A stretch of 64,000 bases of DNA from Pseudomonas brassicacearum subsp. neoaurantiaca (GCF_013608025.1 NZ_VDLV01000029.1:219-64218), one strand, 5' to 3'; positions 1 to 8,683 are shown, numbered from the stretch's first letter. Numbers and translations are program-made. Notes: generated by a model from the sequence alone, not told the origin.

Positions 1-112
1 GGCCTTCGACCTTGACGGCTCGCGCCGGCACGTCGCCTTGGGCATCCTGCAACTGATCGAACTGAGCGGACTGCTGGCGAATCGCGCGCTGGATAACGTC
101 GACCCCCGCTAG
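1..112 (+). CDS. C-terminal fragment of an unidentified protein
   Basis: An open frame enters from the left edge (reading from base 2) and stops at TAG 110-112. The visible 36 residues include a leucine-rich stretch and end in DNVDPR. The fragment is too short to assign a family. It is followed within 20 bases by a REP pair, which is normally placed after the 3' end of a gene and therefore supports a real gene end here. Confidence 0.5.
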   Translation, partial: AFDLDGSRRHVALGILQLIELSGLLANRALDNVDPR

Positions 113-130
113 TCGAAACAACACATCCCC

Positions 131-245
131 CTGTGGCGAGGGAGCTTGCTCCCGCTGGGTCGCGAAGCGGCCCCAAGATTCTGAGTAAATCCAAAAAGCT
201 TGGGCCCGCTACGCAGTCCAGCGGGAGCAAGCTCCCTAGCCACAG
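131..245. repeat. Inverted REP pair (GAGGGAGC type)
   Basis: Two copies of the CTGTGGCGAGGGAGCTTGCT-type REP face each other, one at about 131-156 and one at about 218-245, with 60 bases between them. Together they can form a large hairpin (a REPIN-like doublet). It lies between two convergent gene ends, the usual site for such elements in fluorescent pseudomonads. Confidence 0.9.
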
Positions 246-256
246 AAGCCAGTGCG

Positions 257-1495
257 CTACCGCCCGGCCAATTCCATGATCATCCGCGACAGCAGATAAA
301 TCCTCGGCACCACGCTCTCGACCTCGGCGTATTCCTCGGGCGTATGAATATTCCCCCCGACGATGCCAAAGCCATCCAGCGTCGGCGTGCCAACCCCGGC
401 GGACAAACTGGCGTCCGCCGCCCCGCCGCTGCCTTCTTCGGTGAGTTTGCGCCCCAGTTCGCCATAGATGCCCTGGGCCATCGCCATCAATCGATCCGAT
501 TCCTTCGTCTGCGGCATCGGCGGTAAGCCACGCTGCAGGCTGGTGGTGACTTCAGTATCGGCGATCAATTTATCCTTCGAGACTCGGGCCAGGTCTTTTT
601 CGATGCGGTCGAACTCCTCTGGCACCGCCGCACGCACGTCGGCCTTCGCTGTGGCCTGGTCGGGAATCACATTGGTCCGGTCGCCCGCCTTGAGCACCGT
701 GAAGTTGATGGTGGTCTTCTTCTCCGCGTCGCCGAGCTTGCCCAGTTGCAGAATCTGGTGCGCCGCCTCCATCGCCGCGTTACGCCCCAGCTCCGGCGCC
801 ACACCCGCGTGGGCCGCCTTGCCCTTGACCTCCACCAGCGCCGTTGCGCTGCCCTTGCGCCACACCACCAGACCGTCAGCCGGGCGCCCCGGCTCAAGAT
901 TGAGGGTTACGTCATGGGCCTTGGCGGTTTTCTTGATCAGGTCAGTGGCGGCGTCCGAGCCGGTTTCTTCGCTGGCGTCGAGCAGGAACGTGATCTGCGC
1001 GTAATTTTTGAAATCCAGGTTCTTCAATACCTTCAGCGCATAGATACCCGCGACGATCCCACCTTTATCATCCATCACCCCCGGACCGTAGGCCCGGCCG
1101 TCCTTGATATGAAAGGGACGCTCGGCGGCCGAACCTTCCTTGAACACCGTGTCCATGTGGGCCATCAACAGGATCTTCGCCTTGCCGGTGCCCTTGAGCG
1201 TCGCCAGGACATGCTGAGTGCCGTCCGAATTGGGCACCTTCTCGATGGTCGCACCCAGCTTCTGCAACTCATCGATGGCAATGTCGCTGACCTGGGTCAG
1301 CCCTGGCACATAGCCGGAGCCGGAGTCGATGTTCACCAGCCGTTCCAACAGTTTCAGGGCCTCGCCCTTGTACTGCTCGGCATCGGCCAGCACTTGCTGA
1401 TGGGGCTGGGCGAAAGCAGCAGGCGCCAAGGCGCCGATGGCCAAACTAAGGCCAAGACTGACAGCCAGACGGGAGCGTAGTGCGGTCATCGTCAT
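257..1495 (-). CDS. Secreted M20-family metallopeptidase (glutamate carboxypeptidase type)
   Basis: The product is 412 residues. The start was placed at ATG 1495 because GAGGA lies seven bases upstream and the protein then opens with a normal signal peptide (hydrophobic core, AFA cleavage region near residue 29). An upstream in-frame start would add 49 low-complexity residues and has no ribosome site. The M20 hallmarks are visible: the metal-binding HMDTVF, the acidic GPGVMDDKGG, the catalytic-base region DASEETGS, and a dimerisation domain with KAAHAG. The family removes C-terminal glutamate or hydrolyses small peptides and folates using two zinc ions (carboxypeptidase G2 type). The signal peptide puts it in the periplasm. 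It stands alone between a REP pair and the toxin gene on the other strand. Confidence 0.9.
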   Translation of the reverse strand: MTMTALRSRLAVSLGLSLAIGALAPAAFAQPHQQVLADAEQYKGEALKLLERLVNIDSGSGYVPGLTQVSDIAIDELQKLGATIEKVPNSDGTQHVLATLKGTGKAKILLMAHMDTVFKEGSAAERPFHIKDGRAYGPGVMDDKGGIVAGIYALKVLKNLDFKNYAQITFLLDASEETGSDAATDLIKKTAKAHDVTLNLEPGRPADGLVVWRKGSATALVEVKGKAAHAGVAPELGRNAAMEAAHQILQLGKLGDAEKKTTINFTVLKAGDRTNVIPDQATAKADVRAAVPEEFDRIEKDLARVSKDKLIADTEVTTSLQRGLPPMPQTKESDRLMAMAQGIYGELGRKLTEEGSGGAADASLSAGVGTPTLDGFGIVGGNIHTPEEYAEVESVVPRIYLLSRMIMELAGR

Positions 1496-1793
1496 GAGTT
1501 CATCCTCGTTTCGTGGGATATGCCCGGGAAAGCCTACCTGACTGCGACGCAAGGCTCTAATCGCACACCACACCGTTTCACACCGATCGGTTCCCCCTCC
1601 TACGCCCACCAAAGAAGATTCCTTATTGGGCGTGGGAATCAACGCAGCAAAATCGTGAAAAGTAAAAGTGTCGGATAGGCCGAGAGGAACTTTCCCACGA
1701 AGTCTGTAGGTTGCCGCTCGGAAGTCGAAAATTTAACCTTCTCGACTCGTTATTAAAACGCTTCATCCAACATATTTTGCCAAGGAAGGCTTC

Positions 1794-2864
1794 ATGCAAA
1801 ATCAAAACCAACCACCAAAGCCAATAGATCTACCCACAATTGTCATAAGACCTGAACCGCTACCCATACCAACCGCCCCGGTTCGCCCTGGCCAGGGAAC
1901 TATCGCAAAACCGATTCCTTGGAACGGAAAAACTATAGAAATAGCCAACATCAGTAATTTTTTTAAAAGAAGGGATATAAAATCTCCGTCACAGGCCATG
2001 ACAATTATTTTCACCATCGCCACCCAGCAAAGGAGCATCGAACAAGCATATGCATCACAGAATCGCCTGATCAGATCCGATTTAAACGAAGAAATATCCA
2101 GCAAACTTACGAACAAACCCACAATATCGGAACAACTAAAACACCAAAAGGTCATCACAGATAATCTGCTATTAGAAAAAAAACTGGAGCTGAAGTCCAG
2201 CCAGGCCAAAGCAAATCACTTCTACCGGCGTCCCCCTCTAAACAAGGACCACGTAAAAAACGCAGTTGACTTTGCCAACACATTCCACAAAAGCCGAGAG
2301 CCCGCCCTTGCAACTTACAACAGCTGGCTATCGTCTATTACCGCGGCTTATACCGCAAAAATGCTATCTGAAAAGGTCAAGGTTCTGACCGAAGATTCCA
2401 GGCGGTTGGCCTCTCAAATCGCAGAAACCGAATCGAAGGTCAAACAAGCAGCAGAACGAGCTAACTCGGGGGTTATTCCTGCATCTCCTACTGACGTCAG
2501 TTTGGCAAAAAATATTGAAGAAGCACAAAAACTGAAAGAAGCCTCCAAGCTAATTGTCGGAGGCGGTGAAGCCGTAACCCTCGGAATTTTTTATACGAAA
2601 GTTAGAAACAAGGGGGAATGGGATTATAAACAGCGCGATAAGACATATGAAGATTTTGGCAATTTTAATTATGGCGCCACTGGCACAGCAGCGGGTATCC
2701 CGGAACAAGTTTTACTCAGAGCCGCAGGCGCCGCCCAGTCCATAGCAGGAACTTCAGATGAAAAATTTGGAAACTGGTGGACGGAGTCACCCTATGGTGA
2801 TGACGAGATAGACCAAATATGGATCACGGCAGGTATCAAATATGCTAAATCAAAAGATTTTTAA
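1794..2864 (+). CDS. Bacteriocin-like toxin with a C-terminal Ntox44-type domain
   Basis: The product is 356 residues, with ATG at 1794 behind AAGGAAGG. The first 35 residues are proline-rich and contain a TonB-box-like stretch, LPTIVIRP. The middle (about 60-260) is largely helical with predicted coiled coil. The last ~75 residues carry a motif I recognise from polymorphic toxin type 44 domains: YEDFGNFNYGATG, then AAGIPEQVLLRAAG, then SPYGDDEIDQIW. There is no signal peptide, as in colicins and S-type pyocins. The next gene overlaps it and encodes a membrane-anchored protein, the usual place for immunity. Codon use is AT-rich, unlike all nearby genes, suggesting acquisition. A single P-box-like unit (ATTGGGCGT, 1625-1633) lies upstream. 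The toxin-domain assignment is from memory of the motif. The killing mechanism (presumed nuclease) is inference. Confidence 0.75.
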   Translation: MQNQNQPPKPIDLPTIVIRPEPLPIPTAPVRPGQGTIAKPIPWNGKTIEIANISNFFKRRDIKSPSQAMTIIFTIATQQRSIEQAYASQNRLIRSDLNEEISSKLTNKPTISEQLKHQKVITDNLLLEKKLELKSSQAKANHFYRRPPLNKDHVKNAVDFANTFHKSREPALATYNSWLSSITAAYTAKMLSEKVKVLTEDSRRLASQIAETESKVKQAAERANSGVIPASPTDVSLAKNIEEAQKLKEASKLIVGGGEAVTLGIFYTKVRNKGEWDYKQRDKTYEDFGNFNYGATGTAAGIPEQVLLRAAGAAQSIAGTSDEKFGNWWTESPYGDDEIDQIWITAGIKYAKSKDF

Positions 2865-3294
2865 AGTTGCTCTCGTTATTTTATCGATAGCATGCATACT
2901 TCAAGCATTCTACATTTTCCTCACGACTCCCAATCCACCGGAGCCGACCGAAATAATCTCCGTAACACCACTCGACACACAGATAGCCGTTTACGAAGTA
3001 CTGTATGACTCAGGAGGCGCCACTGTTCCATTTATCTATCGTTATTTTATATTGGAGAGAAATATCGACGACTCCAAAATACTCAACAGAATCAAATCCT
3101 CCTCACCATTTCTCGTTACGAAAAGCTCAAGCGCAGTCCAGGAAACCTCACCAGACAGAGTAAAACTTAAGACAACGGACGCAGTGTACGAATATAGGAA
3201 TATCGCCTATCCGAAAATAAATGGAGAATTGAAAATAGTTACCCTTGAACTGATCGCCGAGCCTCCAAAACTGCGTTTACCTCTATCCAACTAG
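2842..3294 (+). CDS. Candidate immunity protein for the adjacent toxin
   Basis: The product is 150 residues and its start lies inside the last 23 bases of the toxin gene, so the two are probably translationally coupled. It has one N-terminal membrane segment (about residues 7-27, FKVALVILSIACILQAFYIF) and a ~120-residue soluble part that should face the periplasm. I do not recognise a named family. The AT-rich base composition matches the toxin gene and not the flanking chromosome, so the pair was probably acquired together. Immunity function is inferred only from position, overlap and size. A periplasm-facing immunity protein would intercept an incoming toxin before it reaches the cytoplasm. 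Confidence 0.6.
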   Translation: MLNQKIFKVALVILSIACILQAFYIFLTTPNPPEPTEIISVTPLDTQIAVYEVLYDSGGATVPFIYRYFILERNIDDSKILNRIKSSSPFLVTKSSSAVQETSPDRVKLKTTDAVYEYRNIAYPKINGELKIVTLELIAEPPKLRLPLSN

Positions 3295-3316
3295 GCGTAA
3301 TGCTCGGGGCCGAGGC

Positions 3317-4411
3317 TCAGGTTTGGGTATTAAGAGATAATAATTCCCCGCCAAAAACCAGCCGATGTCGCTGACAGACAACCCGATTACGCCCGCCAGT
3401 CTTGGCCTCGTAGAGCATCTGGTCAGCGTCGTTGAGCCATGCGCTGGCATCGCCATAAGCCGGGCTGAACGCCGCCAGGCCAATGCTCAGGCTCACTTTC
3501 AAAGTCGGATCCTGTTCATAAGCGAGCGTGGCGAAACGCTCGCGCAAACCGTCCATGGCCTGCACCGCGTTGTGCAAGGTCAGGTCCGGCAGGATCACGC
3601 AAAATTCGTCGCCGCCATAGCGCCCGACAATATCTGCAGCCCGCAGGTTTTGCCTGAGCAACTTGCCGAGCTGGCGCAAGACGACGTCACCGGCACCGTG
3701 GCCGTAGGTGTCATTGATGGCCTTGAAATGGTCGATGTCGATCAGCGCGATCGCGCCCTGGGTTCCGTCCGATGGATGACGCAGGCAGCGCTGGAACTCT
3801 TCATCGAGTCGATCTTTCCAGGCGCCATGGTTGAGTAGCCCGGTGAGGCTGTCGGTACGACTCAGGGCCAGCAATTCTCGCTTCTGCCGGCCGAGCGTGT
3901 AGGCCTGGCGAAAGCAGATCCAGCCCAGCGCCAGCGGATAAAGACACAGCAATGGCAGGCAGGCATAGAGCTGTGCGGGGCTGGTCATGGGCACGCTGGT
4001 CAACGGGAAAATCACGCCACCCACCGCAATGCCGGCCACTTGGGCCGCGGCTCCGACCAGCAGGAAACGCAGGCCACCGATGGCGACATTGTTCATCGCC
4101 ATCATTGCCAAGGTGACGGCAGTAGGCAGCGGATTGAATTGCATCGCAGCGACCCAGAAGCCGCCAAGAAAAGCATCGATCATCAGGTTACGGTGTTCGG
4201 CGTGATACGGCACCGCCGAGCGACGGGCCCACTGATAGGACACGTGCGGCCAGAGCAAGCCGTTGAACAGCATGAAGCCCCAGACCCAGGGCGCCGGGTC
4301 AAGGGGATAGACGGCAACACTCACCACCAACAACCCCAGCGTCAGGCCGAGAATGCGCGATGTGTACAGCCTCCTGGCCAGCGAAAGTCCCTTTTTTCCC
4401 GTCTTATGCAT
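3317..4411 (-). CDS. Membrane-bound diguanylate cyclase (MASE2-GGDEF)
   Basis: The product is 364 residues, with ATG preceded by AGAGG. Residues 15-180 form about five membrane segments that look like the MASE2 sensor domain (RRLYTSRILGLTLG, then WPHVSYQWARRS). Residues 195-345 are a GGDEF domain with intact GGDEF (in RYGGDEFCVI), DIDHFKAINDTYGH, and an inhibitory I-site RAAD five residues before GGDEF. It should convert two GTP to cyclic-di-GMP and be product-inhibited. The architecture matches AdrA/DgcC (YaiC). It is a single gene whose 3' end faces the immunity gene. A link to the exopolysaccharide operon 11 kb away is possible but not shown. Confidence 0.92.
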   Translation of the reverse strand: MHKTGKKGLSLARRLYTSRILGLTLGLLVVSVAVYPLDPAPWVWGFMLFNGLLWPHVSYQWARRSAVPYHAEHRNLMIDAFLGGFWVAAMQFNPLPTAVTLAMMAMNNVAIGGLRFLLVGAAAQVAGIAVGGVIFPLTSVPMTSPAQLYACLPLLCLYPLALGWICFRQAYTLGRQKRELLALSRTDSLTGLLNHGAWKDRLDEEFQRCLRHPSDGTQGAIALIDIDHFKAINDTYGHGAGDVVLRQLGKLLRQNLRAADIVGRYGGDEFCVILPDLTLHNAVQAMDGLRERFATLAYEQDPTLKVSLSIGLAAFSPAYGDASAWLNDADQMLYEAKTGGRNRVVCQRHRLVFGGELLSLNTQT

Positions 4412-4706
4412 AGAGGCCTCTGCACCGCAGGTCTCCCGGTTACCGGGATGGGGTTGTTGGGAGTCTATCAGGGTGGCGTCAAATAGCCATTACTCCATGC
4501 AAGGGTATTTATCCCACCGGACGGACGTGGTTCTTCGCGTATTTTGGCTATACATGAGAAAGGGAAACTCGTTGCCCGACACAGCGCGTATCAAAGCAGA
4601 CACGTACCTGGCGTCGCGACATTCCAAGGTTTCAGCTTCACTTACCTTGATCCGTCGGTTCATATCGACGGGTCAACATCCAACGTGACCCATGGAGGGC
4701 AAAGAC

Positions 4707-5636
4707 ATGCTGGTGTTGTGGGTGGTCCTCGCCGTGTTCATCGCCTGGAGCTGGCTGACGTATCCGGGCATTGGCCACGTGCTGTATGACTTGGGCATGG
4801 CCCTCGAAGCACGGCTTTACCGGCTGCACAAGATCACGGTGCCCATCAGTGAAATGACGGTATCGACCTGGCAAGGTGGTCCTTATGAAGCGTCCGGCAG
4901 CATCCTGATGCTGCACGGCTACAGTGGCGACAAGAACCTCTGGCTGCGCTTCGCCCGGCATTTTGTCAGCCAGTACCGCGTGGTGATTCCCGACTTGGCC
5001 GGCCATGGCGAAACCGGCTTCAAGGCCGGCGGTGGCTATGACATTCCGACCCAGGCCCGGCGGGTAATCGAGCTGCTCGATGCCTGCGGCCTGGACAAGG
5101 TCCATGTCATCGGCAACTCCATGGGTGGCCACCTCGCGGCGTGGCTGGCGGCGACCTCACCCGACCGCGTGCTGACCCTGGCGTTGATCGACCCGGCGGG
5201 TGTCACCGCCCCCCAGCCCAGCGACATGGAACGCCATCTGGCCGCCGGGCATAACCCGTTCCTGGTGTACACGCGGGATGATTTCGCACCGTTCTACGCC
5301 ATGACTATGGCCTCGCCGCCCTGGCTGCCCAGCGTGGTGCTGGCGGCGCTGGCCGAACGTTACGAACAGCGCCGGGAGGAACTGGCGGAAATTTTCGTCG
5401 ATCTTCGCGCCAGCCCACCGATGGAGCCCCGCCTGGCCGACATCCGTGCGCCGTCGTTGTTGCTTTGGGGGCGCAAGGATCGGCTGATCGACGTCAGCAG
5501 CGTGCCGGTCTGGAGCAAGGGCATTGCCGACCTGCGCGTGGAAATCTGGGACGGGGTCGGCCATATGCCAATGGTGGAGAAACCCGGGAAAACCGCGGCG
5601 TTGTATCGGGATTTCCTGAAGGGATTGGGGCAGTGA
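4707..5636 (+). CDS. Membrane-anchored alpha/beta hydrolase (lipase/esterase-like)
   Basis: The product is 309 residues from ATG 4707, chosen because GGAGGG sits seven bases upstream; the in-frame ATG at 4692 has no ribosome site. One N-terminal hydrophobic segment (MLVLWVVLAVFIAWSWL) is a likely uncleaved anchor. The alpha/beta-hydrolase fold is clear: oxyanion loop MLHGYSGDK, nucleophile elbow GNSMGG, an acid in the LLWGRKDRLID strand, and catalytic histidine in GVGHMPMVEKP. Such proteins hydrolyse carboxylic esters; the substrate cannot be read from sequence. It is monocistronic, followed by a REP pair. Confidence 0.85.
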   Translation: MLVLWVVLAVFIAWSWLTYPGIGHVLYDLGMALEARLYRLHKITVPISEMTVSTWQGGPYEASGSILMLHGYSGDKNLWLRFARHFVSQYRVVIPDLAGHGETGFKAGGGYDIPTQARRVIELLDACGLDKVHVIGNSMGGHLAAWLAATSPDRVLTLALIDPAGVTAPQPSDMERHLAAGHNPFLVYTRDDFAPFYAMTMASPPWLPSVVLAALAERYEQRREELAEIFVDLRASPPMEPRLADIRAPSLLLWGRKDRLIDVSSVPVWSKGIADLRVEIWDGVGHMPMVEKPGKTAALYRDFLKGLGQ

Positions 5637-5663
5637 CAACGATGTAAAAAAGCCATGGACCAT

Positions 5664-5793
5664 TGTGGGAGCGAGCTTGCTCGCGATGCTGCCTGACAGT
5701 AAATGATGCCCTGACTGACAAACGATAATAGTTGGGTCAGCTTGCAAAAGTGGTGAATATGCAGCCGCTATCGCGAGCAAGCTCGCTCCCACA
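5664..5793. repeat. Inverted REP pair (GGGAGCGAGC type)
   Basis: TGTGGGAGCGAGCTTGCTCG at 5664 onward is matched by its inverted copy ending at 5793, with a ~75-base spacer. It lies just after the hydrolase gene. Confidence 0.9.
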
Positions 5794-5945
5794 GGGATTT
5801 GCGTTGACGCTCAGCGCCACGGTGCTCCAGCCTGCGGATCAGTCCCTGACAGAATGAAGTCCTGAAGATTCTTCGTTTGCCGGCATTGGCGAAGGCTGCG
5901 ATCTTTCGTTCAACTTTCCCACAGCCCTCGCCAGGAATTCTTACG

Positions 5946-7322
5946 ATGAGCTTCGTCAGCCCCGACTTGATCCGCCAACGCTTTTCCAGGGCGATGTCCG
6001 ACATGTACCGCGACGAGGTGCCGCTGTACGGCGCATTGATGAACCTGGTGGAACAGACCAACGCCCAGGTGCTGGCAAACGACTTACCGCTGGCCGAGCA
6101 TCTGCGCAGCACCGGCGAGCTCGAACGCCTCGACCTGGAACGCCACGGTGCGATCCGCGTCGGCACCGCCGCCGAACTGGCGATGTTGGGTCGCCTGTTT
6201 GCGGTCATGGGCATGCAGCCGGTGGGCTATTACGACCTCACGCCTGCCGGGGTGCCGGTGCATTCCACGGCGTTTCGCGCAGTCCACGAGACATCGCTGC
6301 AAGTGAGCCCCTTCCGGGTTTTCACCTCGCTGTTGCGCCTGGAACTGATTGAAAACGCTGAGCTTCGAGATTTTGCCGAGTCGGTGCTGGCCAAACGGCA
6401 GATTTTCACTGCCCAAGCCCTCGATCTGATTGAACTGGCCGAGCGCCAAGGTGGCCTGACGGAACACCAGGCTGACGAATTCGTCCTGCAAGCGTTGGAA
6501 ACCTTCCGCTGGCACCACAGCGCCACGGTCACCGCCGAGCAATACCGGCAACTCAGCGCCCAGCATCGGCTGATCGCCGACGTCGTGGCCTTCAAGGGCC
6601 CACACATCAATCACCTGACGCCGCGCACCCTGGACATCGACATCGTCCAGGCCCAGATGCCGCGCAATGGCATCACGCCGAAGGCCGTGGTCGAAGGACC
6701 GCCCCGCCGACGCTGTCCGATCCTGCTGCGCCAGACCAGTTTCAAGGCCCTCGATGAACCTGTTGCGTTCACCGACTCGCCTCAATCCCAGGGTAGCCAC
6801 AGCGCGCGTTTTGGCGAGATCGAACAACGCGGCGCCGCCCTCACGCCCAAAGGTCGTGCGCTGTACGATCAGTTGCTCAACGCCGCGCGGGATGCCTTGG
6901 GGGCGTTTCCCAACGAAGCCAACGCGCAACGCTACAACACGTTGATGGCTGAACATTTCGCCCAGTTCCCTGACACCCTCGATGAGTTGCGCCAGCAGGC
7001 ATTGGCGTATTTCCGCTACTTTCCGACCTCCAAAGGCCTGGCCGCCAAGGGCACGTTGGACAAACCGGTCACACTGGAGCGTCTGCTGGAACAGCAATAC
7101 CTGCGCGCCGAACCCTTGGTTTATGAAGATTTCCTGCCAGTCAGCGCCGCCGGTATTTTCCAGTCGAACCTGGGCGATGCCGCCCAGAGCCACTACGCCG
7201 GACAATCCAATCGGCAGGCATTCGAAACAGCACTGGGACGACCAACCATCGATGAGTTGGCGCTGTATGCCGCGACACAGCAGCGCTCCATCGATGAGTG
7301 CATGTCCGCGCTGGGCGCTTAG
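5946..7322 (+). CDS. hglS: 2-oxoadipate dioxygenase/decarboxylase (DUF1338, HglS)
   Basis: The product is 458 residues from ATG 5946 (AGGA nine bases upstream). HglS oxidatively decarboxylates 2-oxoadipate to D-2-hydroxyglutarate, a late step of D-lysine catabolism, using Fe(II) in the cytoplasm. The residues known for P. putida HglS fall at a constant offset of -3 here: metal ligands H67, H223 (in HINHLTPR) and E291 (in FGEIEQRG), substrate-binding R71, and V399-S400 in FLPVSAAG. That regular offset makes the assignment strong. Length is close to the known enzyme (about 464). It appears monocistronic, with about 150 bases to the REP pair upstream. Confidence 0.93.
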   Translation: MSFVSPDLIRQRFSRAMSDMYRDEVPLYGALMNLVEQTNAQVLANDLPLAEHLRSTGELERLDLERHGAIRVGTAAELAMLGRLFAVMGMQPVGYYDLTPAGVPVHSTAFRAVHETSLQVSPFRVFTSLLRLELIENAELRDFAESVLAKRQIFTAQALDLIELAERQGGLTEHQADEFVLQALETFRWHHSATVTAEQYRQLSAQHRLIADVVAFKGPHINHLTPRTLDIDIVQAQMPRNGITPKAVVEGPPRRRCPILLRQTSFKALDEPVAFTDSPQSQGSHSARFGEIEQRGAALTPKGRALYDQLLNAARDALGAFPNEANAQRYNTLMAEHFAQFPDTLDELRQQALAYFRYFPTSKGLAAKGTLDKPVTLERLLEQQYLRAEPLVYEDFLPVSAAGIFQSNLGDAAQSHYAGQSNRQAFETALGRPTIDELALYAATQQRSIDECMSALGA

Positions 7323-7526
7323 AAAATGCCGAAGGCCAGACGGCGCAGGAAGTTGCACGGGGCGCTGGCTCCAGTCCAGCGCTTGTCGCCGTTTTAGCCG
7401 TCCCAGCGCAGTGTGCAATCGACGGTGATACGCGGCGCAGTCCATTGCGTGAATATCCGGCGTTCGTTGCCAAAGCGGACAGCGAAATTTAACCAAGCCA
7501 TTGATTTATAGATGCTTTTTATCGAG

Positions 7527-7542
7527 TGGCACAGCTCTTGAT
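7527..7542 (+). promoter_or_regulatory. Candidate sigma-54 promoter of hcp
   Basis: TGGCACAGCTCTTGAT fits the -24/-12 consensus TGGCACG-N4-TTGCW with correct spacing, except that the -12 dinucleotide reads GA instead of GC. It lies about 67 bases before the hcp start. Some pseudomonad type VI operons are sigma-54 dependent, which makes this plausible. Confidence 0.5.
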
Positions 7543-7608
7543 AACTCAGGCAGCCTCGGGACGATTCGCGGCCCGGGCTTTCAGATTATTCCGCAAGGAG
7601 AGCATCCA

Positions 7609-8127
7609 TTGGCTACCCCCGCTTACATGTCCATCGAAGGCACCAAACAAGGTCTGATCACTGCCGGCGCGTTTACCGCCGACTCGGTGGGCAATACCTA
7701 TCAGGAAGGTCATGAAGACCAGGTCATGGTGCAAGGCTTCGAGCATCAGGTGATCATCCCGCGCGATGTCCAATCTGGGCAGCCAACCGGTCAGCGCGTG
7801 CACAAGCCGCTGGTGATCACCAAGGTATTCGACAAGGCCTCGCCGCTGCTGCTCGCAGCCCTGACCAGCGGCGAACGCCTGACCAAGGTCGAAATCCAGT
7901 GGTTTCGCACGTCAGCCGCAGGCACTCAGGAGCACTACTACACCACCACCCTGGAAGACGCGATCATCGTTGACATGAAAGACTACATGCTCAACTGCCA
8001 GGATCCGAACAATAGCCACTTCACCCATCTGGAGGATGTGCACTTCACGTATCGCAAGATCACCTGGACCCATGAAGTCAGCGGCACGTCGGGCTCCGAC
8101 GACTGGCGCTCGCCGGTCGCCGGCTAA
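7609..8127 (+). CDS. hcp: Orphan Hcp, type VI secretion tube protein
   Basis: The product is 172 residues, starting at TTG 7609 with AAGGAG eight bases upstream, giving the classic N terminus (M)ATPAYMSIEGTKQG. Hcp forms hexameric rings that stack into the inner tube of the type VI secretion system and carry small effectors. Hcp motifs are continuous along the protein: VQGFEHQVIIP, GQRVHKPLVITK, HLEDVHFTYRKI and the end WTHEVSGTSGSDDW. The sequence closely resembles HcpA/HcpB-type proteins. No other type VI genes are in the window, so it is an orphan copy that would work with a distant apparatus. A longer in-frame start (7501) would run over the promoter and is rejected. Confidence 0.93.
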   Translation: MATPAYMSIEGTKQGLITAGAFTADSVGNTYQEGHEDQVMVQGFEHQVIIPRDVQSGQPTGQRVHKPLVITKVFDKASPLLLAALTSGERLTKVEIQWFRTSAAGTQEHYYTTTLEDAIIVDMKDYMLNCQDPNNSHFTHLEDVHFTYRKITWTHEVSGTSGSDDWRSPVAG

Positions 8128-8138
8128 GTCGCACAGGT

Positions 8139-8201
8139 GTTCGCCCAGTGCGACGGCCTCGGCATTCCATGCACTGGTAAAGAGCCTGACACTGGGCGAA
8201 C
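8139..8201. repeat. Long inverted repeat after hcp
   Basis: GTTCGCCCAGTG at 8139-8150 is repeated inverted as CACTGGGCGAAC at 8190-8201, 12 perfect bases per arm around a 39-base loop. It directly follows the hcp stop codon and could stabilise or end the transcript, although there is no T-run. Confidence 0.6.
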
Positions 8202-8302
8202 GCAGACAATAATAGTGGAGCTTGCGCGGGATGTCCGTGAGCCCCACTTAAATAATTCTTCATGCCCTGGGGCAAGGAATCCTTGCCCTCTCCTGCCCAA
8301 CT

Positions 8303-8476
8303 TCAATCGCGCCGAGCCGTTTTCTGCGCATCGGTTTCCTGCGCATCGGGATTGCCGTGGCGTTGCTCACGCTTGGCCGGGTCGTTGGGCCGCAACGCGT
8401 CGTTGTCGCGCTCCACTTCACCAGGCATGGCCGGCTTATCGGGGTTGTGTTCGGATGGGTCGGATGTGGTTTTCAT
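8303..8476 (-). CDS. Small hydrophilic protein of unknown function
   Basis: A 57-residue frame opens with ATG 8476 behind a perfect AAGGAG. The product (starting MKTTSDPSEHNPDKPAMPG) is almost entirely charged and polar residues plus proline, with no membrane segment, and looks intrinsically disordered. It resembles in style two other short disordered proteins in this window (34404-34631 and 48759-49016). I do not recognise a family. The ribosome site and start are good evidence that it is expressed. A near-perfect 19-base palindrome (8270-8288) follows its stop. Confidence 0.6.
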   Translation of the reverse strand: MKTTSDPSEHNPDKPAMPGEVERDNDALRPNDPAKREQRHGNPDAQETDAQKTARRD

Positions 8477-8573
8477 CGTGAGCTCCTTGGGCTGTAGCGC
8501 CGACTGCTGGCGTGGGATTGGATGACGGCGATGGCGTTATTAACGCAGGACCGAGTCGTCCCTTTCGCGAGCA

Positions 8574-8683
8574 GGCTCGCTCCCACATTAGAATGCATTC
8601 TTGTGGCTTCCACATTGGAGTGCATTTTTGTGGCTCCCGCATTGGAATGCATTCTTCTGTGGGAGCGAGCCTGCTCGCGAAGA
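8574..8683. repeat. REP pair enclosing three 27-bp tandem palindromic units
   Basis: Inverted REP copies (about 8574-8587 and 8658-8683) enclose three head-to-tail 27-base units at 8583-8609, 8610-8636 and 8637-8662. Each unit reads CCACATTGGAATGCATTCTT or a close variant followed by GTGGC. The unit core GAATGCATTC is itself palindromic and its CCACA/TGTGG flanks are also complementary. Confidence 0.85.

Noticed and set aside
1625..1633. P-box (PrtN-type) upstream of the toxin
   Set aside because: Only one unit of the usual tandem set fits; kept as a remark in the toxin entry and not listed as a feature.
1623..1811. A 62-codon minus-strand frame between the peptidase and the toxin
   Set aside because: No ribosome site, no protein-like composition, and it covers the toxin promoter.
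6084..7496. A 470-codon open frame on the minus strand
   Set aside because: Antisense to hglS, whose active-site residues are all conserved.
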